A DNA stretch of 64,000 bases from Akebia trifoliata. Its lineage: Eukaryota > Streptophyta > Magnoliopsida > Ranunculales > Lardizabalaceae. Under the pieces are notes generated by a model. That model saw only the letters and a list, made by a program, of their open reading frames with translations, had not been told where the DNA came from and searched no databases. A program made the position numbers and the translations under genes. The stretch lies in assembly GCA_017979445.1 (NCBI GenBank), contig CM030714.1, positions 13,821,892-13,885,891 of the forward strand, given 5' to 3'. Positions 45,639-58,092 of this stretch are shown here, piece by piece. The stretch's first letter is position 1; the number at the start of each line of letters is the position of its first letter.

Positions 45639-47675
45639 AGTAAAACCCGAAGTTTTCAATTCGTATCTCAAGAAAAAATAAATAATGAAATTTTTAGAAA
45701 ATCTTGAAAGTGAGACTTAGGGGTAAAACTTTAGGATATTTTTGATCATTTTTAATGGAATCTGACCTCACCATTGAAGTTAAAATGATCAAAAAATATA
45801 GTTTAGCCTGTAAGCACGTTCTAGTACGAGTCCGAATAGAAAAGTTATAAAATCCTCGATTATCGAGTCAGACTAGGCTAAAATAATGACTTTTTGTTAA
45901 AAAAATAATTATTAAGATTTGATCATATCATTGGGTTCGTAACAAAAAATTATTGAATATGGACTATTTATTTTTCATTTTTGGAACACAGAAAGTCGAA
46001 TTATCGTCAAAAACGAAAATGACGTCAATTTTAAGGGTCACCTCAGGCTAAAAATGTAAATTTTTGTTAGAGATATAATTTTTAGAAATTGACCAACCAT
46101 TAGATTCAGAACGAAAAATTATGTGAAATAGAGTATTCATTCCTCATTTTTGGAGTCCGGATGGTCAAGTTATCATCAAACGAAACAATAGGCGAAATAT
46201 CGATTTCATCCCAAATTTTATATAAATAAAATTTTAATTTTTTTTATATACTTCTTCTTCTCCAACCGTCCAAAACTCACTAAGGAAATTTAAAAAAAAA
46301 TTATTTTTTTTTCAACTTTTCTACCCCAGATCTATCGCAAACGGTCCACTTTCGACGATCGACGCAAAAGGGAGAAACGTCCGCAGCTTTGTTCTCTACA
46401 AAATCCACCCAAATTTTTTTCATTTCACTTTCTTTTTCACCCCGTATCGTCAAAAATCAGCCGTATTTATATACAGGAGTTTTGAAATTTCGACCTCGAA
46501 TTTCGTTTGTTTCGGGGTCAAACCATCCTTTGTCGTAGAAGGGAGAAAGGATGACGGCGTCGAGATCTTCGAAACCACCAGGTCGATTTTGAAAATCAGC
46601 CGTCTTAAAGTACGAATCACTTTGATTTCCACGCACGTACTTCAATTCATTTCCTAGAGATAATAAGGACCCTCAATTTCTATTGGTAACCATAGATTGT
46701 GAAAATTGTATTTAAGAATTTATTAAAAATTTATGATGAGTTTCCAAAAATATAGAATTTAACTAGTTATTTCAAATTCACACCAAAACTTGCATATTTA
46801 ATATGTTTAACTGTATTTTATAACAAATTATACGTAGGTAGGATACTTCAACGGGTTATTTTCATCAGTTGGGTCCTATGCACTGCTCGGACCCCGTTTT
46901 GATATAAAATTTGTATTTTTTTCAATATTATTGATAAAAATGAATTTCATAGTTGGAAAATATGATTTAATATTCAATGAACTCATATTGAGTTTATGAA
47001 AATCATGGTAAGTGGGTACTGTTGGTTGATTTAATATCAGTTTTAAAATGTTTAGTTACTCATCCCTAGCTATATGTACCAGTTAATCGTAGTTTCTTCT
47101 GTAAAATTTTGTATATTTTAAAATAATTAAGTATGTTTATTTGTTCATATTAGGAGGGGTTATTAGCAAAAATTATTTGTTTCCTTACTAGGTAACCATT
47201 GTTACTCACCCGTTCCTTCCTATTTTTTTTAGCTTCAGAACCTGCAGTTGGCGAGACAGGCGTAGAACCAGTGAGTGAGGTCCATCTGGTGGGTCAGATA
47301 GACAACTAGAGTCCATTACCTGGTGAGTACTAGGGTTATTACCCCTAGTGGTGTCTATTCGTCCAAAAGTAATATAGATTTTTGTTTTGAGTGTTAGGAA
47401 TTTTGTAAGAGTGAGGAATCTCTGTATAATCCTGTATATAAATTTTCTTCTTCCGCACTCTGATCTATCGTACATTATTAGACGTATATAGGCTTCTGTT
47501 AGTATTATGTTTTATTTTTTTTATATGCAGGATTGTATGTCGTTTATCAGGTGTAGGTTGAACGCCTTGGAATGCTAACATAAACAGAGGAGACCTTGCC
47601 GAAATTTCGAGGTGCCACCTAGTACCTCGAAATCTAACATGGGGATCTGTGTTAGCATTTGGCGGGGTGTGTACA
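45639..47675 (+). mobile_element. 5' LTR of the Tekay-like element, internally deleted
   Basis: It begins AGTAAAACCCGAAG (the sister has TGTAAAACCC) and ends ggcggggtgtgtaca. Text jumps near 47010 from the gttgatgaatatc region to gtgggta(c/t)tgttgg, skipping what the 3' LTR has at 54005-54935. Confidence 0.9.
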
Positions 47676-47677
47676 GA

Positions 47678-47690
47678 TGGTATCAAAACG
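47678..47690 (+). other. Primer binding site of the Tekay-like element
   Basis: TGGTATCAAAACG follows the LTR end by two bases. The plant initiator-Met complement is TGGTATCAGAGC. Confidence 0.8.
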
Positions 47691-48689
47691 TAGCGGTAGA
47701 TCCGTATGGGATATAGATCTGCTATGTTTAAAGGAGTTGGCTGATAGCACAAATATTAGAGCGATAATCATAGAATGTCACTAGGAATTCGAAATTCAAA
47801 CTCATTAGTAGTTCTATATTGGAATTACGAGTTCTTCCGTGTCTAGAAGTCTATAAAGCTTAGTAAGTCTAGGATAGGATTATAGGTGTGTTCTATTAGT
47901 AATGGAAATGGAGTCCATTACTATGTTTCAGATTATGGCAGCAATTCATATTTATGTAAGAGTGGTTTTGGCTTCATTCTTATAAGGGCCTTAATACGGA
48001 TGAACACAAATGAGAGGAGTGAACGAGGTAGAGACCGAAACGTAACAGAGACAAGACAGATTCTGAATCAGACCACTTACCTAATATTACAGCTAATGGC
48101 ATTTATGGGATAGATAGTTGACTCTCACGTCAAGTTCAAAGATGAAATATGAATAGTACAACCACCATCACCTCGAAGCTAAATGGAAAGAAGGTAATTA
48201 GTATTCAATAAGTGACAAACAATTACGAAACTAACAAATTCATAGGAAAAATAACCATACATGAGGAGTAAAATTATAGACATACCAACTCAGTGGATGT
48301 AAGACTTTTATAAAAAATAACAACATATACTACTAAATCAATCCACAAAAAAAAGTTGTAAGATATTACGAATGTGGTAAATTGGCACATAAAGGAGAGT
48401 AATGTTCGGGACGATGTCAACCGATTAAGGATGTGTGGATTAGAAAAATGCTAGACAACCCAATTCAGGGACAATAAGGTCACCAGATTTTAATAAAAGT
48501 TGATAACGTACTCAAGCCATCCCGAACAAACAAGACTAGCGATCGAAAGCGAGAAATGGTACAAGATGTATCACAATTGCAAGGTGTACCATTAAATCCA
48601 AGAAATGAGGACTTCTTTGCAACAAGCAAACACTATTTTACCTTAGGGACCACTACCACAGGTCGTGCTTTTGAAGAATGAGAGAATTC
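47691..48689 (+). other. Leader of the Tekay-like element
   Basis: No long gene. Frames are short. A degenerate knuckle-like stretch (YYECGKLAHKGE, about 48352-48405) lies ahead of the gag domain. Confidence 0.5.
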
Positions 48690-49740
48690 CCTAGTCCAAA
48701 GGATAGGTAAATCCATTGATGTGATTGTAAAATTTTCAACGATTACATATACCGAGATTTGAGGGTTTTTTTCGATCCAATTGAGGTCAATAAGTGGGTT
48801 TTAAAAACTCGGGAGATTTTGAGTGTCATGCAGTGCCCGAGAGACAAGTGGGTAACAGTGGTTACATTTCAATTCGACGGGGATGCCAGCCATTGGTGGC
48901 TATCCGAGAGAAATGTTTTGGGGGATGGACCTTTCTAGTGGGCTGACTTTGAGAGGATGTTCTTAGACAAATTCATATCCGAGACGGCTCGAGAGATCAA
49001 ACATCAAGAATTTTCGGGGTTGGTGCAAGGCAATCTATCTGTTATAGATTATGAGCTAAAATTTACCAGACTATCACGATACGCACCCAAGCTCATTCCG
49101 CTGATCTACAGAAAGGCCGTAGACTTTTCAGAGGACTACAACCCTACTTGAGGGCTAGGAGGTCAATGATTGAGAATACCAATTATAGAGATACGATGAA
49201 TCGAGCTTAAAGGATAGAATGATGAAATATGGAATTACAAACATCCAGAGGGCAAATTAATTGACCTTAAACTTATTTTCCTCCTAGATCAGATCCAAGC
49301 AAGAAGACGATGTATTCGAGGCCAATCTCCTCCAGATCAATGTATCCATAATATAGAACTCCTCCACTACTGAGTTGTAGAGTTTTCCATCACTGAGTTA
49401 GAGAGCAATTGGAGCTCCAATAATGACAACAGGGCCAAAGGAATCAACAAGGCAGGTTCAGAGCCTACAGACCCCAGTCTACGAACTGCCTACTCTACCG
49501 AGATCTACGAAGACAAGATCGTTGACATGTTACGCGTGTGAGCAGGTGAGACATATCAAGAGAGAATGTCCTCTATCACAGGCGCAAGCAAGAGTTATGA
49601 CCGAGGAAAAAGTACCTGTCTTCGACAAAATTTTGAAAAGTACGATTTCTAATTATAATGTTAGAAATTAGAGTTTTATTCAATACCGGTTCTTTTAGAT
49701 TATATAATTCTGCTGAAAGTTTACATATTTGCTAGAGCTA
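48690..49740 (+). pseudogene. gag (and protease start) pseudogene of the Tekay-like element
   Basis: This encodes the chromovirus capsid protein. Seen in order, across frame breaks: a W-W capsid region at about 48840-48905, then MFLDKFISETAREIKHQEF (48957 on), then GNLSVIDYELKFTRLSRYAP, the conserved closing part of plant gypsy capsid. A nucleocapsid knuckle follows at about 49529-49570: CYACEQVRHIKREC, a complete C-x2-C-x4-H-x4-C. The frame 49423-49671 is open. Immediately afterwards VLFNTGS may be the decayed protease site (usual D-S/T-G). Sequence similarity then stops, so protease, reverse transcriptase, RNase H and integrase are deleted. Stops in frame occur near 48763 and 49149. Confidence 0.85.
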
Positions 49741-50159
49741 TTCTTCCCACTATTCATTATTCTAGTATAATATTTGGAGTGGACTAAACAACCAACCTTT
49801 CTCCTATCGTTTTCCACTTTCTATGCTATCATCCCATCCTCATCTTTAACCTCACCATTTTTCTAACGATTTGATATTTATTATAATTTGGAACTATAAA
49901 GCTTCTGGAAGTGGGCGGAGTAGAAACTACTTAACTAATAGTACGGAGGTGAAGGAACGAAACAAATTCAGAACTAGAATGAAAAGGTGCAAGCTTAAAA
50001 TAAAAAAAAGCTAACCGTGAACCAACTAGACTACATTTTGATAATTGATAGATATGTTATATGTGTAAGGATGATTGTAAAGTGTGAGAAAGCGAGTGCG
50101 ATTTATAAGACTAGTAATGTGACTATATAGCAAGTGAAGGTATGGGTAATAACTAATAT
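49741..50159 (+). other. Internal remnant between gag and the nested LTR
   Basis: No coding domain is visible; it would lie in the pol region of a complete element. It continues after the nested LTR as 51890-52610, also without a domain. Confidence 0.5.
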
Positions 50160-50164
50160 TGTAT

Positions 50165-51884
50165 TGTAGACACCCCATTTTTTGCTGATTAATCAACTCG
50201 TCAACCTGATCGTAACGATTCCCAATGATGGATGTTATTTCCATTGCTTTATTTTGTTACCAGATATGTTTCAGAAATCCGAAAGCGGTATCTCGAACTG
50301 ACAAACTATAGAAACCATGTTACGCTAGGAAAATACGACTCCAGAAACATAGAAATCATCATTTTTCAGACAAAGAGAAGCTTCACGATAAAAATCACTA
50401 AAAATTGATCAAATTACCAAAATACCCCTAACATCAAAACAACCCTAGAGCCTACGTTACGATTAGGAAAACCATTTCAAACACATAAAATAACAAATCG
50501 AAACCAAATAAATCATTTCCTCAATTTTCACAGAATTTGATAAAATTACGAAAATACCCCTCATAAAGTTCATGACCATTTCACACAAAAAATTTCATAA
50601 ATGACACAAACTAATATTTCCATTGAATTCCTTACGAAAAATCGATTCTAAAACATCTTAGAACATTAAAAACCGACTTAAACCGCGAAAAACCCTCTTC
50701 GAGGGTAAAATGGTAATTTCACAATTTTCATAATTAAAAATTTTGAAATTAATAAATAAAATATTAAATAATTAAAGTGAAATATTAATGAAATTAATTT
50801 AAAATGTTGAACTAAAAAATCGATCAATCGGGCTCTCATGGAAAATTGTTGAGGGTTCGTGAGATATTTCTTTAAGGACCCCTCCATTTGGGGGTCCAAA
50901 GAATTAAAGATATAATAGAGGGGGTGCTCCAAAAATTTAAAATCAATCAAGCAAGACTAAAGTCAAAGTATTAAAGTCAAAATTAAAGTCAATTAAGCAA
51001 GACTAAAGTCAAGATATTAAAAGTCAATCAATTAAGACTAAAGTCAAAATATTAAAAGTCAATCAAATAAAACCAAAAGTCAAAACCCTAAGAGAGTTCT
51101 AATTAAATAATAACTCTATTTAATAGAGTTCTAACTAAAATACAACTCTACCTAAAATAATTCTAATTAAAATACAATTATACCTAAAATAATTCTAACT
51201 AAAACACAACTCTAACTAAAAAAACTCTAATTAAACACTAATTCTATCTAAATCAACCTTTAAAAAAAATCTATAAATAGAGGTCCTCACACCCTATTTT
51301 CGTATCAAGTCATAAACCCTAAGAGAAGTAGGTCTAAAAGCCCCCCTAGCCTCCCATAAACCCTAATTTTGGAGCCCCAACTCCTTACCTAACATCCCTC
51401 CTTCGATTTTAGCCTAAAGAACACCTAAAAGCCCTCCAAAAACACTTTAAAATCCATAACAAACTCGAAGAATTCAGATCCAAAAAAGAAAAGATACCTT
51501 GCCTCGGAGATCGAAAATCAAATCTGGAGACAGAACGAAGCAAGAAGTACGATACAATGAGCAATTTTTGTCGGATCTGAGGGAACAAAGTCTTTGCTAT
51601 CGGAAAGGTATAACTTCTTATTTTTTATTTTATTATTATCTAGGTTTTTTTAGCAATGTAACCTATTTGGGATAAGTAGAGACCGGCATTGGCCGGGCGG
51701 GGTTGGTGCTTAACACCTTCCAATCCCGTAACATGATCCCCGGATTCAAATTTTCCATAGTAGATTAGTTTTTTATCCGTTTTAGAGTCAGTTTGATTCC
51801 TAGACCATAATAACTAGGTGGCGACTCCCAAACCTCAAGGGTCAAAAGCGGATCCGCGCACCCCGCGGATCGAGGGCGCTTTCA
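50165..51884 (+). mobile_element. Tat-type solo LTR (1720 bp), target duplication TGTAT
   Basis: It starts TGTAGACACCCCATTTTTTG, ends GAGGGCGCTTTCA, and is flanked by TGTAT at 50160-50164 and 51885-51889. It is the plus-strand relative of the LTR at 8839-10529. It carries taaaagtcaa/aagactaaagtc repeats at 50940-51070 and a TATA site at 51271. It has kept canonical TG and CA ends, which suggests a recent insertion. Confidence 0.95.
51271..51280 (+). promoter_or_regulatory. TATA box of the solo Tat-type LTR
   Basis: ctataaatag is followed by aggtcctcac. About 600 bp of transcript-side LTR follow to the 3' end. Confidence 0.6.
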
Positions 51885-51889
51885 TGTAT

Positions 51890-52610
51890 ATGGTTGAATT
51901 AAGAAACTGGTGAAATTTGAAAAAATGTATCGTACAATTTTGAAAGAGCATATGATATGTAAAAGAAAAGAGATTTAGTAGAGTATAAGTTAGGAGGTGG
52001 GTCGATGAAAAATGTGAGAAAGAATAATCTTGTGACAATGTTGCATTAATGTGACTTAATGGAATTGTGAGAAAATAGATGTAGGATTTATCCGCTCGAG
52101 TAAGATTTTAAATTATAAAAGTTATGACAGAGGTTTTGAGGAAATATCACAATAAGTAGAAAATGTAATATTGAATTGAATATAAAGATAGTAGTGTGTT
52201 TGCGGTAAGACTAGGCATTGAGGAGTAATACTCAAAGTAATTATGAGTAAAATATAATAGACAGTGTAATTGATGAGAGAAGTAAAGATGAAGAATAAAT
52301 AAGATGTGAAAGGATTATGGTTGATAGACATTGGTGGGGAAGTGATACAAGGTGAATTGATTGTTATCTTAGGGTTATACAAATAATGGATTAGTTGGAA
52401 TATGAGTTTGAACTAGAGTGATTAATTAATGAAAGTGTTGGGTTGCCGGAATATGGGAGACATAAGTCTACGAGTTATAAATGAGATTGGCTTGGGATTA
52501 AGAATAGATAGTAATCGAAAATAAGTGTTGTTTATTATACATGTCATGTTAGTGGATCACGACAAAACTCGATAAGCTATAATTTTAATTTCGAAGAAGA
52601 AATTTTTATT
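51890..52610 (+). other. 3' internal remnant of the Tekay-like element
   Basis: No domain recognised on either strand. It ends in the polypurine tract. Confidence 0.5.
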
Positions 52611-52623
52611 AAGAGGGGGAGAA
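52611..52623 (+). other. Polypurine tract of the Tekay-like element
   Basis: AAGAGGGGGAGAA immediately precedes the LTR start TGTAAAACCC. Confidence 0.92.
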
Positions 52624-55597
52624 TGTAAAACCCTAAGTTTTCAATTCGTATCTCGAAAACAAATAAATAGTGGAATTTTTAAAAAATCTTAAAAGTGAGA
52701 CTTAGGGGTAAAACTTTAAGCTGTTTCTGATCATTTTTAATAGAATCTGAACTTACCATTGGATTCAAAATGATTAAAAAATATAGTTTAGCCTGTAAGC
52801 ACGCTCAAGTACGAGTCCGAATAAAAAAGTTACAAAATCCTCGATTATCGAGTCAGACTAGACTAAAATAGTGACTTTTTGCTAGAGATATAATTATTAA
52901 GATTTGATCATGCCATTGGGTTTATAACGAAAAATTATTAAATATGGACTATTTATTTGTCATTTTTAGAGTACAGAAAGTCGAATTATCGTCAAAAATG
53001 AAAATGACGTCAATTTTAAGAGTCACCTCACCTCAGGCCAAAAATATAAATTTTTGTTAGAGATAGAATTTATAGAAATTAACCATACCATTAGATCTGG
53101 AATGAAAAATTAGGTGAAATAGAGTATTCATTCGTCATTTTTGGAGTTCGGATAGTCAAATTATCATCAAACGAAACAATAGGCAAAATACCGATTTCGT
53201 CCCAAATTTTATATAAATAAAATTTTAATTTTTTTTATATACTTCGTCTTCTCCAACCATCCAAAACCAGTCAACTCAATTTTAAAAAAAAATATTTTTT
53301 TTCAACTTTTCTACCCTAGATCTATCGCAAACGGTCCGCTTTCGACGATAGACGCAGAAGGAAGAAACGTCCGCAGCCTCGTTCTCTACAAAATCCACCC
53401 AATCTTTTTTCGTTTCACTTTTTTTTCACTTCGTATCGTCAAAAATCAGTCAAATTTATATATGGGGGTTTCGAACTTCGACCTCGAATTTTGTTTGTTT
53501 CGGGATCAAACAGTCCTCCATCGCAGAAAGGAGAAAGAACGACGACGTCGAGATCTTCGAAATCACCGGGCCGATTTTGAAAATCAGCCACCTCGAAGTA
53601 CGAGTCACCCTGATTTTCGTGCCGATCGTCTTGATTTTTGCACACATACTTCAATTCCATTGCCTAGAGATAGTAAGGACCCTCAATTTCTATTGGTAAC
53701 CATAGATTGTGAAAATTGCATTTATGAATTTATTAAAAATTTATGGTGAGTTTCCAAAAATATAGAATTCAACTAGTTATTTCAAATTCACACCAAAACT
53801 TGCATATTTAATATGTTTAACTGTATTTTATAACAAATTATACGTGGGTAGGATACTTCAACGGGTTATTTCCATCAGTTGGGTCCTATGCACTGCTCGG
53901 ACCTCGTTTTGATATAAAGTTTGTATTTTTTTCAATATTATTGATAAAAATGAATTTCATAGTTGGAAAATATGATTTAATATTCAATGAACTCATATTG
54001 AGTTGATGAATATCAGAAAATAGATATTTTATTTGAAAGATTGAAAACTGTAAAAAAGAAATTGAAAAAAGGGAAAAGGGTATGAAACGGTAAAATGTCA
54101 AAGTCACACCCGAGGGGTGATGTCTGCATTTTACATTGTTGTGTTGTGTGTAGGTTGGTGAACATATATCATGGATAATGCTACTGGTTGCATATTTATT
54201 TACTTTCTGTTAGCCCGAGGCGTTGTTTACGTTTCCATTCCGTTATTTATTTTAAGCCGACTGGCCACAGTTGCATGGTAGGAAACTGGATATCCATTCT
54301 CAACTTTCTATTATATATATGTAGCTATTTTGTAAACTGTTAAAGAGTCAGTGAATGCCTGAAGGGATAGTGCGTCATATCATCCAGAGTGGTATATTAT
54401 CTTGGGATGTACGATAGGGACCACCAAGTTCATACGTGGTATAGGACGCGTATGAGAGTAGAGTCACAACTGGAATCCGGGTTATTCCTCTCTATCTTTA
54501 CCAGTGAACTTATAATGTAAAGGTAGTCGTATACGAATGGTTTGTATATTTGAGAATTACATACACGCCTGATAGGCATAGACGAAGATGATTAGTCAGT
54601 GATCACTAACAATCTATAGTAGTCGAACGTTCTGACACATCGAAAAGAGTCCCATTGCTTACGGTCACATCAAACTGCCAGCCTGAGCCTGATAAATGGT
54701 CAACCAAACGTGGTAAGTGCAGCGAAGGAGCACAAAATCAGGAACTAAAAATCAGAGAAGAATTGTAGCATCATGTCCCGACTGGGAGCGATCCAGTCAT
54801 GAATCCCAACTCTCTAATTCCAATACTCCACCAAAGTGTATTATGTATCTATTGCCTTACTTTGATATATAAAATGAAATGCATATTTAATGTTTCTATT
54901 TGGTAAATTAGATTTTTATATAAAAAAAATGCTATAGTGGGTATTGTTGGTTGATGTAATGTCAATTTTAAAATGTTTAGTTGCTCATCCCTAGCTATAT
55001 GTACCAATTAATCGTAGTTTCTTCTGTAAAATTTTGTATATTTTAAAATGATTAAGTATGTTTATTCGTTCATGTTAGGAGGGGTTATTAGCAGAAATTA
55101 TTGGTTTCTTTACTGGGTAACCATTGTTAATCACCCGTTCCTTCCTATTTTTTTAGTTTCAGAGCCTACAGTTGGCGAGCCAGGCGTAGTACCAGCGAGT
55201 GGGGACCATCTGATGGGTCAAATAGATGACTAGAGTCCATTACCGGGTGAGTACTGGGGTTATTACCCCTAGTGGTGTCGATTCGTCCAAAAGTAATATA
55301 GATTTTTGTTTTGAGCGTTAGGAATTTTTTAAGAGTGAAGAATCTCTGTATAATCCTATATATAAATTTTCTGTTTTCGCACTCTGATCTATCGTACATT
55401 ATTAGATGTATAGAGGCTTCTACTAGTATTATATTTTGTTTATTTTTATGCAGGATTGTATGTCATTTATCTGGTGCAGGTTGAACGCCTTGGATTGCTA
55501 ATATAAACAAAGGAGACCATGCCGAAATATCGAGGTGCCACCTAATACCTCGAGATCTGACATGGGGATTTGTGTTAGCGTTTGGCGGGGCATCACA
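52624..55597 (+). mobile_element. 3' LTR of the Tekay-like element (2974 bp)
   Basis: It starts TGTAAAACCCTAAG, ends GGCGGGGCATCACA, and has full-length order compared with 14724-17884. TAAAC follows at 55598-55602. Confidence 0.93.
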
Positions 55598-55602
55598 TAA
55601 AC

Positions 55603-56190
55603 GAATTAGAAATAGATGAAAGCCTAAAAACACAATTATCCAACTTAATTATTAATTTAGACTATTCAAGCTATAATACAGACAATAAATCAAATACAAT
55701 ACAAAGTTCTAGTGATGATACACAATTCAAAAAAGAAACTAACAAACCACTACAATTTTGTAACACCACATGTAGATGTAAATCAATAAATGTATTGACA
55801 AAAGAACAAAAAATACCATTCGATTATATAAACAAAATAGAAAATTCAAATTTACAGAAATGATACTTTTTACAATTAAGAAATATAATAAAGAAGGAAG
55901 AATCAATGACTAAAAAATTTCAGGTTATAATTTACAAGAAATATTCAAAAAGTTTGATAAGACACAAGAAAAGGAAACAACAATCCAAGACTTACAAAAA
56001 AAGATAAACCAGATAAAAGAATAAATTAAAAGACTACACATAATAAGTAAAGGACAATAAGAACAAATTGATATACTAAACTTCAACAAACTCAAACAAA
56101 AAGAAATCTTAGAAGAAACAGAAGAGAAAAATTATATACAGATAAAAAACAAAATTCAATACCAAAAATGGTTCATCAATATTCAATTAG
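55603..56190 (+). pseudogene. Pararetrovirus region between coat protein and protease
   Basis: This continues the viral reading frame seen at 45576-45638. 45636-45638 is the last whole codon before the insert, and the same phase resumes at 55603. The encoded stretch is acidic and Asn/Lys-rich and later Lys/Gln/Glu-rich, with a likely coiled-coil composition. In-frame stops occur near 55861, 56022 and 56058. No catalytic motif here. Confidence 0.7.
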
Positions 56191-56543
56191 TAGTTAACAA
56201 AGAATTCATGATAACAATTGTGGCCTTAGTCGATTTGGGAGCAGACCCAAATTGTATACAAGAAGGCATTATTCCAACCAAATACTTCGAAAAAACTACA
56301 GAAGGAATATCCATAGCAAATGGGTCAAGTTTAAAAATAAAATACAAGCTTTCAGATGTGCATATCTATAACCAAGGAATATGTATAAATACTCATTTTA
56401 TTTTAGTAAAAAACTTGACAAAGTTTGTCATTTTAGGCACACCATTTTTAGTATTAATACAACCCTTCATGGTAGATTATATAGGTATTAAATGTAGACT
56501 CTTAGAACAAGAGATACATTTCCAATTCATACAGGAACCCTAA
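56191..56543 (+). pseudogene. Pararetrovirus aspartic protease domain
   Basis: A 111-codon open stretch (56208-56543) contains the retropepsin-type site. It reads VALVDLGADPNCI, where the usual active-site triad is D-T/S-G, so the second residue is Leu. The flap-side strand follows, and then the conserved FVILGTPFL block that closes this fold. In caulimovirids this enzyme cuts the polyprotein. The frame closes with a stop at 56541-56543, so the copy cannot give a continuous polyprotein. The altered catalytic triad alone would be expected to inactivate it. Confidence 0.88.
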
Positions 56544-57743
56544 GAAAGAGAATTAGATATGATTAAAAATAAAGCCATCAAGAATACTGTTAATTTAATA
56601 ACCAAAAAAGAAAAATAAGTAAAATTTTTAAAACAAGAAGTAAACTTTTTAAAGATAAAAGAACAATTAAACAATCCAAGCCTCAAGATCAAGATCCAAG
56701 AGTTTAAAGAAAAAAAACAAAAAGAAATTTGTTCCAATTTATCCAATGCCTTTTGGCATAGGAAAAAACATGAGATTAGCCTTCCCTATGAGCCAGATTT
56801 TAATGAAAAAATCATTAACACAAAAGCCAGACCAATTCAAATGAATAAAGAAACTTTAGAATATTACAAAAATGAAATACAAGATTTATTACAAAAAAAA
56901 TTAATTGGACCCAATAATTCCCCTTGGAGCTGTTCAACATTCTATATCCAAAAACATTTAGAAATAGAAAGCTATAAACCCCTAAATGATGCTCTCAGAT
57001 GGATAAGGTATCCGATCCCAAACAAAAACGACTTACTAAACAGATTATACGAAGCAACAATATTTTCAAAATTTGATATGAAATCAAGATTTTGACAAAT
57101 ACAAGTAGCAGAAAAAGAAAGGTATAAAAGGGCTTTCACAGTAACATTCGATCATTATGAATGGAACGTGATGCCATTTGAACTCAAAAATGCTCCAAGT
57201 GAATTTCAAAGAATTATGAATGACATTTTCAACCAGTTCTTAAAATTTATAATAGTATACATAGACGATGTTCTAGTATATTCCAAATCCATTGACCAAC
57301 ACTGGAAATATTTAGAAATCTTTATTAACACCATTAAGTTTCATGGGCTAGTAGTCTCGGTCCCAAAAATTGTATTATTTCAAACCCAAATAAGATTTTT
57401 AGGACACAATATAGAAAATGGAACGATAATTCCTATAGAGAGATCATTAGAATTTGCAAATAAATTTCCTGAGGAAATAAGAGACAAGAAACAACTACAA
57501 AGGTTCTTAGGCAACCTAAACTATATAAAAGGTTTCTACAAAAATCTTCATATTATAGCCAAACCTTTATTCCAAAAATTAAGAAAAAAGACTTTAGAAT
57601 GGACAACAATTCATACAGAAGCAGTCAAACAATTAAAATTAAGGCTACAAGAAATTCCCTGCTTAAATATTCCAGATCCCAAATTAATAAAAATAGTAGA
57701 AACAGATGCGAGTGATCTAAGATATAGAGGAATCCTGAAATAA
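56544..57743 (+). pseudogene. Pararetrovirus reverse transcriptase
   Basis: This encodes the polymerase that copies the viral RNA to DNA. Motifs seen in order: ARPIQMNKE (about 56830), LIGPNNSPWSC, then YKPLNDALRW. The residues that normally precede 'YKPLN' appear to be missing, a small in-frame loss. Next come FSKFDMKSRF, an in-frame TGA at 57093, ending the first stretch (56841-57095), then MPFELKNAPSEFQRIMNDIF, then the catalytic YIDDVLVYSKS. The thumb/connection part contains FLGHNIENG and LQRFLGNLNYIKGF. The next stretch (57168-57743) keeps the same frame as the first. Stops also occur upstream near 56542 and 56618. The type of domain is certain. Genus-level placement (florendovirus/petuvirus side of Caulimoviridae) is my inference. 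Confidence 0.93.
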
Positions 57744-58092
57744 GAAAAAGATAAATAAGAACAACTAATCAGGTTCACCTCTGAGGCTTGGAATCCAACA
57801 CAACAAAAATATTTAATAGTAAAAAAAGAGATTTTATCGATAGTTTTATGTATTTCAAAATTTCAAGAAGATTTATTAAATCAAGAATTTCTTTTTAAGA
57901 ATAGATTGCAAATCAGCAAAAAATTTCTTAGAAAAAGATGTCAAAAATATCACTTCAAAACATATTTTTGCTACGTGGCAGGCTATACTATCAATTTTTG
58001 ACTTCAAAATAGAATATATAAAAGGAGAAGTTAACTTTATTATAGATTTTCTTACCAGAGAATTTTTACAGGGTAAAAAAGATGACAGATAA
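57690..58092 (+). pseudogene. Pararetrovirus RNase H
   Basis: This encodes ribonuclease H, which follows reverse transcriptase in the same polyprotein and removes RNA from hybrids. The first catalytic Asp lies in VETDASDL (about 57700). After stops at 57741 and 57756 the frame continues with SEAWNPTQQKYLIVKKEILS. It shifts near 57897 and ends with IEYIKGEVNFIIDFLTREFL, the conserved C-terminal part with the second Asp region. The stop at 58090-58092 overlaps the start of the next viral frame by 11 bases. Confidence 0.85.

Larger units (their letters stand above)
45639..55597 (+). mobile_element. Tekay/Del-like gypsy element inserted in the pararetrovirus, target duplication TAAAC
   Basis: Both LTRs are present (45639-47675 and 52624-55597), with a Met-tRNA-type primer site, a gag remnant and a polypurine tract. 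TAAAC at 45634-45638 and 55598-55602 flanks it. Pol is absent. The internal region after subtraction of the nested solo LTR is only about 3.2 kb. The 5' LTR lacks about 0.94 kb present in the 3' LTR (break near 47010). Confidence 0.93.

Noticed and set aside
53462..53749. 95-codon plus-strand frame in the 3' LTR
   Set aside because: Corresponds to part of the 203-codon frame at 15401 but in an LTR leader; no independent sign of coding.
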